Shown here: positions 39,167 to 49,369 of the stretch, piece after piece | Position numbering within the stretch: the stretch's first letter is position 1 | How the letters are laid out: each line of letters begins with the position of its first letter | Assembly (NCBI RefSeq): GCF_000248055.1 | Contig: NZ_BAFC01000022.1 | Location: 1-64,000, forward strand | From: Gordonia sputi NBRC 100414 | Lineage (GTDB): Bacteria > Actinomycetota > Actinomycetes > Mycobacteriales > Mycobacteriaceae | Length of the DNA stretch: 64,000 nucleotides | Reading direction: 5' to 3' | Notes under the pieces: model-generated | The model's database searches: none | What the model saw: only the letters and a program-made list of their open reading frames with translations | What the model was told of the DNA's origin: nothing | Made by a program: the position numbers and the translations under genes

Positions 39167-40353
39167 GTGTTGCGCTGGATAACTGCCGGAGAGTCTCATG
39201 GCCCGGCCCTTGTTGCCATTGTCGAAGGCATGGTCGCCGGGGTGGAGATCACCTCGACCGACATCGCCGAACAACTCGCACGCCGCAGGCTCGGCTACGG
39301 GCGTGGTGCGCGCATGAAGTTCGAGGCCGACAAGGTGAGCGTGCTCGGGGGCGTGCGGCACGGGCTGACCCTCGGTGGGCCCGTCGCGATCGAGATCGCC
39401 AACAGCGAGTGGCCCAAGTGGGAGACCGTGATGGCGGCCGATCCCGTCGACCCCGCTGAGCTCGAGGGCAGCGCGCGTAACGCCGCACTGACCCGACCCC
39501 GGCCGGGGCATGCCGACTACTCCGGCATGCTCAAGTACGGATTCGACGACGCTCGGCCGGTGCTCGAACGCGCGAGCGCCCGCGAGACTGCCGCGCGCGT
39601 CGCGGCAGGTACCGTCGCGCGCAACTTCCTGCGTCAGGTGTTCGGGATCGAGGTGATCTCGCACGTGATCTCGATCGGTGGCAGCACTCCGTATGTCGGT
39701 CCGCCGCCGACGATCTCCGACCTCGCCGCGATCGACGAGAGCCCGGTGCGTGCGTTCGACAAGGCTGCCGAGGAATCGATGATCGCCGAGATCGAGACCG
39801 CGAAGAAGGAAGGCGACACGCTCGGCGGCGTCGTCGAGATCGTCGCGACCGGCGTCCCGGTCGGGCTCGGTTCGCATGTCAGCGGAGAGACCCGCCTCGA
39901 TTCGCGCCTGGCGGGCGCGCTCATGGGTATCCAGGCGATCAAGGGTGTCGAGGTCGGCGACGGCTTCGAGACCGCACGTCGTCGTGGCAGCGCCGCGCAC
40001 GACGAGATGGTTCCCGGATCCGACGGCGTACTGCGGTCGACCAACCGCGCGGGCGGCCTCGAGGGCGGCATGACGAACGGTGAGGACATCCGTGTCCGTG
40101 TCGCCATGAAGCCGATCTCGACGGTGCCGCGCGCACTCTCGACGATCGACATGGCGACCGGTGAGCAGGCGCAGGCCATCCATCAGCGTTCCGACGTCGT
40201 TGCCGTGCCCGCTGCGGGCGTCGTCGCCGAGTCGATGGTGGCGCTCGTCGTCGCACAGGCTGCCCTGGAGAAGTTCGGTGGCGATTCGGCGACCGAGACC
40301 TCCGACAATCTGGCCGGATACCTCAAGCGTGTCGCGCAGCGCGGAGCGCGATC

Positions 40354-40357
<4 letters not shown>
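39167..40357 (+). CDS. aroC: Chorismate synthase
   Basis: Last step of the shikimate pathway: EPSP to chorismate, needing reduced FMN. I start at GTG 39167, giving [17 protein letters not shown], the standard family N-terminus; an upstream ATG at 39149 would add six residues. The 396-residue protein contains the family signatures [30 protein letters not shown] and a C-terminal [15 protein letters not shown]. No clear Shine-Dalgarno sequence is visible at the chosen start. The stop overlaps aroK (GTGA). Confidence 0.94.
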
Positions 40358-42017
<1,660 letters not shown>

Positions 42018-42028
42018 TCACGCTCTGA

Positions 42029-42559
42029 TCAGGCGGGGTCGGCGCCCGACTTCGCGACCGTGCGGTCGTCGGTGCGCTCGATGACGGCGGTGTCGTCGTC
42101 GCGGTTGGATTCGTCGAGACGTCGCTGTTCTTTGCGCTGGTCGCGGCGGGTGAGCCAGCGGCCGAGGGACGCCCCGATGAACGCCGGGAAGAAGATGAGA
42201 AGCGCGATGAACGAGCCACCCGCGATGATCTCGATGAAGAAGCTCGATTCGCTGATGCCCTGAACACCGATGGTGCCGAGGATCCAGCAGATCAGGCACG
42301 ACACGAGGCCGGCGAAGACGCCTGCCTTGAGCCAACGGATCGTGAGGTCGTCGTAGTCGTCGGGGTCCGGATGTGCCCGGGCGTCGCGGATACCGTCGAA
42401 CCCGCCCCAGACCAGCGCGATGAAGACAACGGCTGCGACCGCGATGGTCTTCCATGCCGTCGAGTGCAGTGGCGACTGCACCACGGCGATGCCGAGCAAG
42501 ACACGAGCGACGACGTGGACCGCGGTCATGACGACACCGCGCAGCAACCAGGACACCAT
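42029..42559 (-). CDS. B-4DMT-like small integral membrane protein
   Basis: A 176-residue protein with four predicted membrane helices (VVMTAVHVVARVLLGIAVV, IAVAAVVFIALVWGGF, WLKAGVFAGLVSCLICWILG, IIAGGSFIALLIFFPAFIGA) and a charged C-terminal tail (RRDQRKEQRRLDESNRDDD). It matches the actinobacterial B-4DMT family found beside aroB/pepQ; its function is unknown. I choose ATG 42559 (MVSWLLRG) because TATGCT lies 7 bp before it, fitting a leaderless mRNA. ATGs at 42571 and 42577 are alternatives. Confidence 0.7.
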   Translation of the reverse strand: MVSWLLRGVVMTAVHVVARVLLGIAVVQSPLHSTAWKTIAVAAVVFIALVWGGFDGIRDARAHPDPDDYDDLTIRWLKAGVFAGLVSCLICWILGTIGVQGISESSFFIEIIAGGSFIALLIFFPAFIGASLGRWLTRRDQRKEQRRLDESNRDDDTAVIERTDDRTVAKSGADPA

Positions 42560-42596
42560 GGCCGACAGCATACTCATGGGTGACGTGATCTCGAAC

Positions 42597-42639
42597 ACGC
42601 GGGAGTGGGGTGGCGTCATTCGCCACCCCACTCCCGCGT
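42597..42639 (-). terminator. Strong terminator after the MHS transporter gene
   Basis: A perfect 19-bp stem (42597-42615 paired with 42621-42639) with loop TCATT begins 18 bp beyond the MFS stop. It isolates the catabolic transcript from the next minus-strand gene. There is no U tract, as is common in actinobacteria. Confidence 0.85.
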
Positions 42640-42656
42640 CGGAGTTCGATGCGATG

Positions 42657-44009
42657 TCAGGCCGCGAGCGCTGTGGCGCTGCGGGTCGTCACCGTCACCG
42701 GTTCGATTCCGAGGTCCTCGGTCGCGACATCCTTGGTCTCCCGGGCGGTGAGGGCCGCCGCGGCCGCGATCAGGCAGATCGTCGCGGTGAAGATGCTGAT
42801 CACCACCCAGCCGCCATCTCCGACGCCTCCCAGCGCGGTCACGATCGACGGCGCGAAGCCCGCCATCAGGAATCCGAGCTGGGTACCGATCGCGAGGCCG
42901 GAGAAACGGACCCGGGTGGAGAACATCTCGCCGTAGAAGGCGGGCCACACGGCGTTGGCCGCTGCATAGCCGAACGAGAAGGTGAGCACGGCGAGCACGA
43001 AGGTCAGCAGGTGATTGCTCTGGCTCATCGAGAGCATGTAGAAGGGCATCAGGACGGCCGATGCGAGTGCGCCATAGATGAAGACGGGCTTGCGTCCGAT
43101 GCGGTCGGCAAGGGCACCGAAAAGCGGCTGGGTGATCAGCGCGCCGATATTGGCGACGACCACGAGCCAGAGGGTGAGGCCGGCGTCGAGCCCGACGTGC
43201 TTGCCGTAGGCGAGAGCGAGATTGGCGAAGACCGTCGAGACCGCGGCGATGAAGGCGCACAACACAACCCGTGTGACATCGCGCCAATGGTCGCGCATCA
43301 GGGGCACCAGCGGCAGGCGTGCGATCTCGCCGGATTCGCGAGCCTCGGTGAATTGCGGGGTCTCGTGCAGTCGACGTCGGATGAAGAAGGCGACGAGAAC
43401 GACGACGGCCGACAGCCAGAACGGCACGCGCCAGCCCCATGAATACTTCGCGTCGTCGGGAAGTGCCATGAAGGGGATCAGCACGAGCGAGGCCAGGATG
43501 AGTCCGCCCTGGGTTCCGGTCAGCGTCCACGAGGTGAAGAACGCACGACGATGGTCGGGCGCGTGCTCGAGTGCCAGCGAACTGGCGCCTGCCTGTTCAC
43601 CGGCGGCTGAGAAACCCTGGAGCAGACGGCAGATCACGAGCAGTACGGGAGCCAGCCAGCCGATCTGATCGAAGGTCGGCAGGCAACCGATGACGAACGT
43701 CGACAGACCCATCAGCACGAGCGTGAACATCAGTACCCGCTGGCGACCGATGCGATCACCGAAGTGGCCGAGGATCAACGCTCCGATCGGGCGCGCGATG
43801 TAGGCGACACCGAACGTCGCGAACGACATCACCAGTGCCGCGTTGTCGTCGGACGGGAAGAAGACGTGCGGGAAGATCAGTGCTGCCGCGGAGCCGAACA
43901 GGAAGAAGTCGTAGTACTCGACGGCACTGCCCATGAATCCCGCGAGTGCGGCGTGTCGTGGTGTGCGTTTCCCGACGGCTCCGGTGCCGTCGGATTCGGT
44001 TGTGGTCAT
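42657..44009 (-). CDS. MHS-family proton symporter, probable shikimate/quinate importer
   Basis: A 450-residue MFS carrier of the metabolite:proton symporter subfamily (KgtP/ShiA/ProP type). Helix 1 reads GFMGSAVEYYDFFLFGSAAALIF. The MFS loop-2 motif is GHFGDRIGRQRVLM, with LLQGFSAAGEQAGASSLALEHAP and GALADRIGRKPVF following. Twelve helices are predicted. ATG 44009 has AGAGGAG upstream. It lies 44 bp after a quinate/shikimate dehydrogenase gene on the same strand, so the likely cargo is shikimate, quinate or dehydroshikimate. The cargo is inferred from context. Confidence 0.82.
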   Translation of the reverse strand: MTTTESDGTGAVGKRTPRHAALAGFMGSAVEYYDFFLFGSAAALIFPHVFFPSDDNAALVMSFATFGVAYIARPIGALILGHFGDRIGRQRVLMFTLVLMGLSTFVIGCLPTFDQIGWLAPVLLVICRLLQGFSAAGEQAGASSLALEHAPDHRRAFFTSWTLTGTQGGLILASLVLIPFMALPDDAKYSWGWRVPFWLSAVVVLVAFFIRRRLHETPQFTEARESGEIARLPLVPLMRDHWRDVTRVVLCAFIAAVSTVFANLALAYGKHVGLDAGLTLWLVVVANIGALITQPLFGALADRIGRKPVFIYGALASAVLMPFYMLSMSQSNHLLTFVLAVLTFSFGYAAANAVWPAFYGEMFSTRVRFSGLAIGTQLGFLMAGFAPSIVTALGGVGDGGWVVISIFTATICLIAAAAALTARETKDVATEDLGIEPVTVTTRSATALAA

Positions 44010-44053
44010 TGGGGGTACTCCTCTGGTGCGATTGTGCCTGGTGGCAGGGCGGT

Positions 44054-44926
44054 TCAGGACTCGTTTGCGACGAGTTGTCGGAAGTGACGGGTCATTCGAT
44101 CGGCATCCGGGTGCAGCCCGGTGATCAGCGCGAATGCGTCGACGGCCTGGTAGACGGCCATGTGGCCTCCGTCGAGGGTCGGGGCGCCCGCTGCGCGCGC
44201 GGCCTGCAGCAGCGCGGTGTCGAGGGGGCGATAGACGATGTCGGCCACCCAGAGGTCGGGCCGTAGCAGTGAGGCGTCGAACGCGATGCCGGGATGTTCG
44301 GCCATGCCGGTTGGTGTCGCGTGGACGACGCCGGAACTCTCCGGAAGCAGTGCGGGGAGTTTGTCGAACGCCGCGGCGTCGACACGCTGCAGTGGGTGGC
44401 GGGTGGCCAGGTCGTGCGCGAGGGCGCCGGCACGGTCGACGTCGAGGTCGACGACGGTGAGATGGGCGGCACCGAGTCGCAACAGCGCGTCCGCGACCGC
44501 CGTTCCCGCGCCGCCCGCGCCGACCAGCACGACGTCGGCGAGGTCGGCGTCGGGCAGCCCCTCGGTGAAGCCGTGTGCGAATCCCGTTGTGTCGGTGTTG
44601 TATCCGACGTCGCCGTCGTCGGTGAACAGAACCGTGTTCACCGCGCCGAGCGTGGCCGCGACGGGATCGACATGGTCGAGGTGCGCCATGACCAACTGCT
44701 TGCACGGGTGGGTGGCGTTGACGGCGTCGAATCCGAGCGCGCGCGCCCAGGACAGCACCTCGCCGATGCGGTCGGGGGAGATGCCCGCCGCGGTGAGGTC
44801 GATCGGGCGGTAGCTGTAGTCGAGGCCGAACGCGCGGCCCTCGGCCATGTGCATCGCCGGGGTCAACGACGGCCCGACGCCGGTGCCGATGAGTCCGACC
44901 AGATAGCTGGTCTCGGAAGTGTTCAT
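44054..44926 (-). CDS. Quinate/shikimate dehydrogenase, catabolic NAD type (QsuD-like)
   Basis: Oxidises quinate or shikimate to the 3-dehydro acid. The 290-residue protein shows SLTPAMHMAEGRAFGLDY, the catalytic Lys K76 in NATHPCKQ and D112 in YNTDTTGF. The nucleotide loop is GAGGAGT (residues 136-142), and the second strand ends TVVDLD with D160. An acidic residue there favours NAD over NADP, as in Corynebacterium QsuD. This separates it from the biosynthetic AroE. Start ATG 44926 has GGAG upstream; the frame open beyond it is not conserved-looking. A TetR-type operator lies before it. Confidence 0.88.
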   Translation of the reverse strand: MNTSETSYLVGLIGTGVGPSLTPAMHMAEGRAFGLDYSYRPIDLTAAGISPDRIGEVLSWARALGFDAVNATHPCKQLVMAHLDHVDPVAATLGAVNTVLFTDDGDVGYNTDTTGFAHGFTEGLPDADLADVVLVGAGGAGTAVADALLRLGAAHLTVVDLDVDRAGALAHDLATRHPLQRVDAAAFDKLPALLPESSGVVHATPTGMAEHPGIAFDASLLRPDLWVADIVYRPLDTALLQAARAAGAPTLDGGHMAVYQAVDAFALITGLHPDADRMTRHFRQLVANES

Positions 44927-44940
44927 GAGCTGTCTCCGTA

Positions 44941-44958
44941 ATGTACGAACTAGTACGT
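44941..44958 (-). promoter_or_regulatory. 18-bp palindromic operator before the QsuD-like gene
   Basis: ATGTACGAACTAGTACGT matches the palindrome before the dehydratase gene at 13 of 18 positions. It lies just downstream of a likely promoter (TTGACG at 44997-44992, TCTACT at 44973-44968), where a bound repressor would block elongation. The best candidate binder is the neighbouring TetR protein. Confidence 0.6.
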
Positions 44959-44967
44959 TCGCAATCG

Positions 44968-44997
44968 AGTAGAGCACTGTGCTCCGCGTCTCGTCAA
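44968..44997 (-). promoter_or_regulatory. Promoter of the QsuD-like/MHS transporter operon
   Basis: On the minus strand, -35 TTGACG and -10 TCTACT are separated by 18 bp. The 18-bp operator follows immediately downstream. Confidence 0.45.
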
Positions 44998-45068
44998 CAG
45001 TTTCGTGTGATTGGAATCGCACAAGAAGACGCAGAGACTCCCGTTGGGGCCTCAGTCGCGGGGTGTGT

Positions 45069-45713
45069 TCAGGCGGTGGTGGTGAGCCACCCGACGACGA
45101 CGTCGCCGATCATTCTGCGCAGGTGAGCGCGGTTCGACGTCTCGGTCAGATCGAGGTCGAAGAGGTAGCCGAAGGTGTAGCGATTGGCCACCTGGAACAC
45201 GCAGTACGAGCTGATCACCAGGTGGACGTCGAGCGCGCTGACGTCGGTTCGGAACAAGCCGGCCGTCCGACCGTCGGCGAGGATGTCGTCGAGGAGCGAC
45301 GTCGCGGGGGCGCTCAACTGGGGGAGGTCGGTGAGTCGTCGGATGAAGTCACCGCGATGGATGTTCTCGATCGAGACCAGACGGATGAAGTCGTCGTTGT
45401 CGATGTGGTGGTCGAAGGTGACCTCGGCGAGTCGTCGGATCGCCTCGATCGGATCGGCGTGGTCGACGCGCAGCTTCTGTTCCGCCTGACGGATTCCGCG
45501 GTACGCCCGGTCCAGAACTGCCAGGTAGAGGCCCTCTTTACCGCCGAAGTAGTAGTAGATCATGCGCTTGGTGGTGCGCGTGCGTTCGGCGATCTCGTCG
45601 ACTCTGGCGCCCGAATATCCCGATTCGGCGAAGACCTCGGTGGCAACGTCGAGCAGTTCTGCACGCGTGCGCTCGGGATCGCGCTGGAGTTCGGATTTCG
45701 GCTTGGCGGCCAC
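45069..45713 (-). CDS. TetR-family repressor of the shikimate catabolic genes
   Basis: A 214-residue TetR-type regulator. The N-terminal helix-turn-helix spans about residues 17-64 (LLDVATEVFAESGYSGARVDEIAERTRTT, then KRMIYYYFGGKEGLYLAVLD); the rest is a helical ligand domain with a TetR C-terminal fold. It is divergent from the dehydratase and points toward the QsuD-like gene. Both flanking promoters carry the same palindrome, so it probably represses both and itself, with a shikimate-pathway acid as inducer. The GTG start lies 6 nt after TAAGCT, which looks leaderless. The target is inferred from context. Corynebacterium uses a different regulator family for its qsu genes. Confidence 0.85.
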   Translation of the reverse strand: MAAKPKSELQRDPERTRAELLDVATEVFAESGYSGARVDEIAERTRTTKRMIYYYFGGKEGLYLAVLDRAYRGIRQAEQKLRVDHADPIEAIRRLAEVTFDHHIDNDDFIRLVSIENIHRGDFIRRLTDLPQLSAPATSLLDDILADGRTAGLFRTDVSALDVHLVISSYCVFQVANRYTFGYLFDLDLTETSNRAHLRRMIGDVVVGWLTTTA

Positions 45714-45754
45714 GATGGGAGCTTACTTGCGAGGCATCTGGCCACGGCGAACCA

Positions 45755-45784
45755 TTGCCACCACTATGTACTAATTGGTACATT
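45755..45784 (+). promoter_or_regulatory. Promoter and 18-bp operator of the dehydroshikimate dehydratase gene
   Basis: -35 TTGCCA (45755-45760) and -10 TACATT (45779-45784) are 18 bp apart. The palindrome ATGTACTAATTGGTACAT (45766-45783; 16 of 18 positions symmetric) fills the spacer and most of the -10, so a bound repressor would block RNA polymerase. The ATG follows 6 nt after the -10, implying a leaderless mRNA. Confidence 0.65.
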
Positions 45785-45790
45785 GATGTG

Positions 45791-47563
45791 ATGAAGACCT
45801 CGATCGCTACCGTCTCGGTGTCTGGCTCACTCGTCGAGAAACTGCACGCGTGCGCCGCAGCGGGCTTCGCCGGTGTGGAGATCTTCGAGCCCGATCTCAT
45901 CGCCGCCGATCAGTCCCCTGAGGAGATTCGAGCCCTCGCACAAAGGCTTGGTCTGGCGCTGTACCTGTATCAGCCGCTGCGCGACATCGAAGGTGTCAGC
46001 GAGGCGAGATTCGCCGACAACCTGCGACGCGCGGACGCGACATTCGCCACCGCTGCGCGACTGGGTATCGACACGGTCCTCGTCTGCAGCAATGTCGCCA
46101 CCGCGACCATCGACGACGACGCGGTGTCCGCCGATCAGCTCCGACGCGTCGGTGACCTCGCCGCCGCACACGGCCTGCGCATCGCCTTCGAGGCCCTCGC
46201 CTGGGGACGGTTCGTCGACGACTACCGACGTTCGTGGCGGATCGTCGAACTCGCCGACCATCCGGCAGTGGGTCTGTGCCTCGACAGTTTTCACGTGCTT
46301 TCCCGTGGGCACGACCCGTCGGAGATCCGAGCGATCCCGGGGGAGAAGATCTTCTTTCTCCAGCTCGCCGACGCCCCGGCGCTCTCCATGGACGTCTTGT
46401 CGTGGAGCAGGCACCATCGCTTGTTCCCTGGCGAGGGCGCATTCGATCTGGAGGGCTTCGTCGGTCATGTTCTGGCTGCCGGCTACACCGGCCCGTTGTC
46501 GTTGGAGGTGTTCAACGACACATTCCGGCAGACCGACCCGGTGCCGACGGCGGTACACGCGCATCGGTCACTGCTGTGGTTGCAGGACCGGCTCGACCTG
46601 ATCGACATCCCCGACCCCAAGTCCCCGACAGGATTCGACTTTGTCGAGATCAAGGCCGAGGACACCCGTGAGGTCGAGGCCATGCTGCACCAGTTGGGCT
46701 TCGTCGGGCGCGGCCGACATCGGAGCAAACCGGTCACGTTGTGGACAGCAGGTCAGCCGCGAGTGGTTCTCAACGAGCAACAGGCGCGTGACGAGTCGCC
46801 GCACATCGCGGCCATCGGACTCCAGGTATCCGACCCGGACGCGGTGAGCAGGCGCTCCGCGATCCTCGGTGCACCCGCCGTCAACCGCCGCACACACGCG
46901 TCGGAGCACGCGTTCGGCACGACAATCGTGCCCGGCGGCACCGAGGTCTTCTGGACGGGAGCCACGCCCGACCAACCCGCTTGGGTCGACGAGTTCGACG
47001 ACGGGCTGCCGACGACGCCCACGGCGATTCGCGCGATCGACCACGTCAATCTCACCCAGCAGTGGGAGACCGCCGACGACGCACGGCTATTCCTGATGAG
47101 CGTGTTCGGTCTCGACGCCGACGACCCGGTCGAAGTGCCGGGGCCACGCGGGCTGATCCGCAGCGAGGTGCTGCGTTCTGTCGACGGTGGCGTGCGGATT
47201 CCACTCAACGTCGCCCCGCACGTCCTCGACTCCGAGGCCATCGCGCAGCACGTCGCATTCGCGTGCGACGACGTGCTCGGACTCGCGCGTCGCGCGCACG
47301 AGGCAGGCCCGCAGTTCCTGCGCGTCCCGGACAACTACTACGACTACGTTCGTGGACGCTTCGGCATCGACGAGGAACTGCTCGCGCAGCTGCGTGAGCT
47401 GGGCGTGCTCTACGACCGCAGCTCCGATCCGGCGGGCGGGTACCTGCTGCACTTCTACACCCGCACGGTCGGCCGGGTCTTCTTCGAGTTCGTCCAGCGG
47501 TTCGACGGCTACGACGGGTACGCCATCGACAACGCACCCGTGCGACTCGCCGCGCAGCAGTAG
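45791..47563 (+). CDS. 3-Dehydroshikimate dehydratase, QsuB/QuiC type (fused to HPPD-like domain)
   Basis: Dehydrates 3-dehydroshikimate to protocatechuate. The 590-residue protein has an N-terminal TIM-barrel sugar-isomerase/AP-endonuclease-2 domain (1-270) with metal ligands E134 (AFEALAWG), D165 (LCLDSFH), Q191 (FLQLADAP) and E239 (LSLEVFND). This is the E/D/Q/E set of the QuiC family. A C-terminal vicinal-oxygen-chelate domain (about 285-590), related to 4-hydroxyphenylpyruvate dioxygenase, also keeps its metal triad: His in IDHVNLT, His in AQHVAFAC, Glu in FFEFVQR. Start ATG 45791 is set by the promoter. It is divergent from the TetR gene. No protocatechuate-degrading genes are in the window. 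Confidence 0.88.
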   Translation: MKTSIATVSVSGSLVEKLHACAAAGFAGVEIFEPDLIAADQSPEEIRALAQRLGLALYLYQPLRDIEGVSEARFADNLRRADATFATAARLGIDTVLVCSNVATATIDDDAVSADQLRRVGDLAAAHGLRIAFEALAWGRFVDDYRRSWRIVELADHPAVGLCLDSFHVLSRGHDPSEIRAIPGEKIFFLQLADAPALSMDVLSWSRHHRLFPGEGAFDLEGFVGHVLAAGYTGPLSLEVFNDTFRQTDPVPTAVHAHRSLLWLQDRLDLIDIPDPKSPTGFDFVEIKAEDTREVEAMLHQLGFVGRGRHRSKPVTLWTAGQPRVVLNEQQARDESPHIAAIGLQVSDPDAVSRRSAILGAPAVNRRTHASEHAFGTTIVPGGTEVFWTGATPDQPAWVDEFDDGLPTTPTAIRAIDHVNLTQQWETADDARLFLMSVFGLDADDPVEVPGPRGLIRSEVLRSVDGGVRIPLNVAPHVLDSEAIAQHVAFACDDVLGLARRAHEAGPQFLRVPDNYYDYVRGRFGIDEELLAQLRELGVLYDRSSDPAGGYLLHFYTRTVGRVFFEFVQRFDGYDGYAIDNAPVRLAAQQ

Positions 47564-47580
47564 CTCAGCAGCCCTCCGAG

Positions 47581-47586
47581 TAGCGT
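47581..47586 (+). promoter_or_regulatory. Candidate -10 box for leaderless pepQ
   Basis: TAGCGT lies 7 nt before the pepQ ATG at 47594, with no Shine-Dalgarno sequence between. The -35 region is weak. Confidence 0.35.
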
Positions 47587-47593
47587 GAGTGGC

Positions 47594-48709
47594 ATGCTCA
47601 CAGCTCCGTTTCCCGATGAATTCGCGCGTCGTCGCGAGCGGTTTCGTGCACTGATCTCGACCGGCCCGGCGCCCGTCGACGCCTTCGTGGTCTCCGACCT
47701 CACCAACATTCGTTACCTGAGCGGGTTCACGGGCTCGAACGCCGCGCTGTCGATCTCCGCCGCGGGAAGCGACGGCGACCGGATCTGCACGGACGGGCGC
47801 TACCTGACGCAGGTCGCCGAACAGTCGGGCGACCTCGTCGCTATCATCGCGCGCAATTGCACCGATGAGCTCATCGGCGCCGCGATCGCCGCGGGTGCCT
47901 CGCGGGTCGGCTTCGAGTCGGATGTACTCACGGTTGCCGCACATGCCAATCTGACGGGCGGTCTCGGGCAGGGGAGTGAACTCGTCGGACGGACCGGACT
48001 CGTTGCCGAGTTGCGTGAGGTCAAAGACGACGCAGAGGTCGAACTGCTGCGGCGTGCGTGTGCCATCGGCGACGTCGCACTCGCCGAGATCATCTCCGAC
48101 GGTGTGATCCGTGCCGGGGCCACCGAACGCGAGGTGGCACGTGCGCTCGAGAACGCGATGTTCCGCCACGGTGCCGACGAGATCTCCTTCGAGACCATCG
48201 TCGCGGCGGGTGCCAACTCGGCGATCCCGCACCACCGCCCGACGTCGACGGTCCTCGCAGACGGTGACTTCGTGAAGATCGACTTCGGGGCCGTCGCGGG
48301 CGGCTATCACTCGGACATGACCCGCACCTATGTGCTCGCGCGCGCAGCGGACTGGCAGCGCGAGATCTACGACCTGGTGTTGACGGCACAGACTGCGGGC
48401 CGTGAGGCGCTGAAAGCGGGCGCCGACCTCAGGTCGATCGACGCCGCGGCGCGGTCGATCATCGCCGACGCCGGCTACGGGGACCAGTACGTGCACGGCC
48501 TCGGCCACGGCGTCGGACTCGAGATCCACGAAGCGCCGGGCATCGGAAAACTGGCGACGGGTACACTACCTTCCGGCGCAGCGGTGACTGTGGAGCCCGG
48601 TGTCTACCTCCCCGGAAGAGGTGGCGTCCGGATCGAGGACACGCTCATCGTGACAGATGGCGAGCCCGACCTGCTGACCACCACCGACAAGACCTTCACC
48701 GTCATCTGA
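47594..48709 (+). CDS. pepQ: M24 family Xaa-Pro peptidase
   Basis: A dinuclear-metal exopeptidase of the M24 (pita-bread) family that cleaves Xaa-Pro bonds. From ATG 47594 it has 371 residues: an N-terminal creatinase-like domain (DAFVVSDLTNIRYLSGFTGSNAAL) and the catalytic domain. All five metal ligands are visible: Asp in VKIDFGA, Asp in YHSDMTRTY, His in GLGHGVGLEIHE, Glu in TVEPGVYLPG and Glu in VRIEDTL. GTG 47585 is an alternative start. The order pepQ-efp-nusB is conserved in actinobacteria. Confidence 0.9.
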   Translation: MLTAPFPDEFARRRERFRALISTGPAPVDAFVVSDLTNIRYLSGFTGSNAALSISAAGSDGDRICTDGRYLTQVAEQSGDLVAIIARNCTDELIGAAIAAGASRVGFESDVLTVAAHANLTGGLGQGSELVGRTGLVAELREVKDDAEVELLRRACAIGDVALAEIISDGVIRAGATEREVARALENAMFRHGADEISFETIVAAGANSAIPHHRPTSTVLADGDFVKIDFGAVAGGYHSDMTRTYVLARAADWQREIYDLVLTAQTAGREALKAGADLRSIDAAARSIIADAGYGDQYVHGLGHGVGLEIHEAPGIGKLATGTLPSGAAVTVEPGVYLPGRGGVRIEDTLIVTDGEPDLLTTTDKTFTVI

Positions 48710-48775
48710 CGGCCCGCGCACGCCGATGCGCAGGAGATGCACACATACCGACGTAGAAGATTGAGGAACTGATTC

Positions 48776-49339
48776 ATGGCGACCACCGCCGATTTCAAGA
48801 ATGGTCTCGTACTCCGCATGGACGATCAGCTTTGGCAGATCCTGGAGTTCCAGCACGTCAAGCCCGGCAAGGGACCCGCGTTCGTGCGTACCAAGATCAA
48901 GAACGTGCTCAGCGGTAAGACGGTCGACAAGACCTTCAACGCAGGCGTGAAGGTCGAGACCGCGACCGTCGATCGTCGCGACATGCAGTTCCTGTACAAC
49001 GACGGCACCGACTACGTCTTCATGGACGCACAGGACTACGAGCAGTACCCGATCGCGCCGGAGACCGTCGGCGACGGCGCACGCTTCCTGCTCGAGAACA
49101 TGACCGTCCAGGTCTCCCTCAACGAGGGTCAGCCGCTGTTCGTCGAGCTCCCGGTCACGGTCGAGCTCGTCGTCACGCACACCGACCCGGGTCTGCAGGG
49201 TGATCGGTCGACCGGCGGCACCAAGCCCGCAACGGTCGAGACCGGCACCGAGATCCAGGTGCCGCTGTTCATCAACACCGGCGACAAGCTGAAGGTCGAC
49301 TCGCGCGACGGCAGCTACCTCGGCCGCGTCAACAGCTGA
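48776..49339 (+). CDS. efp: Translation elongation factor P
   Basis: EF-P rescues ribosomes stalled on polyproline. The 187-residue protein has the three beta-barrel domains of normal length. The tip of domain I reads VKPGKGPAF with K32, the residue modified in some bacteria. I see no EF-P-modifying enzyme in this window. GAGGAA lies 7 bp before the ATG. It follows pepQ by 66 bp and precedes nusB by 30 bp. Confidence 0.96.
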   Translation: MATTADFKNGLVLRMDDQLWQILEFQHVKPGKGPAFVRTKIKNVLSGKTVDKTFNAGVKVETATVDRRDMQFLYNDGTDYVFMDAQDYEQYPIAPETVGDGARFLLENMTVQVSLNEGQPLFVELPVTVELVVTHTDPGLQGDRSTGGTKPATVETGTEIQVPLFINTGDKLKVDSRDGSYLGRVNS

Positions 49340-49369
49340 CCGCCCGGCTCCGTCAGCGAAGGTAGATCA

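Noticed and set aside
43999-44705. Upstream extension of the MHS transporter frame on the minus strand
   Set aside because: It is antisense-register noise over the QsuD-like gene; ATG 44009 has a clear Shine-Dalgarno sequence and a normal transporter N-terminus.
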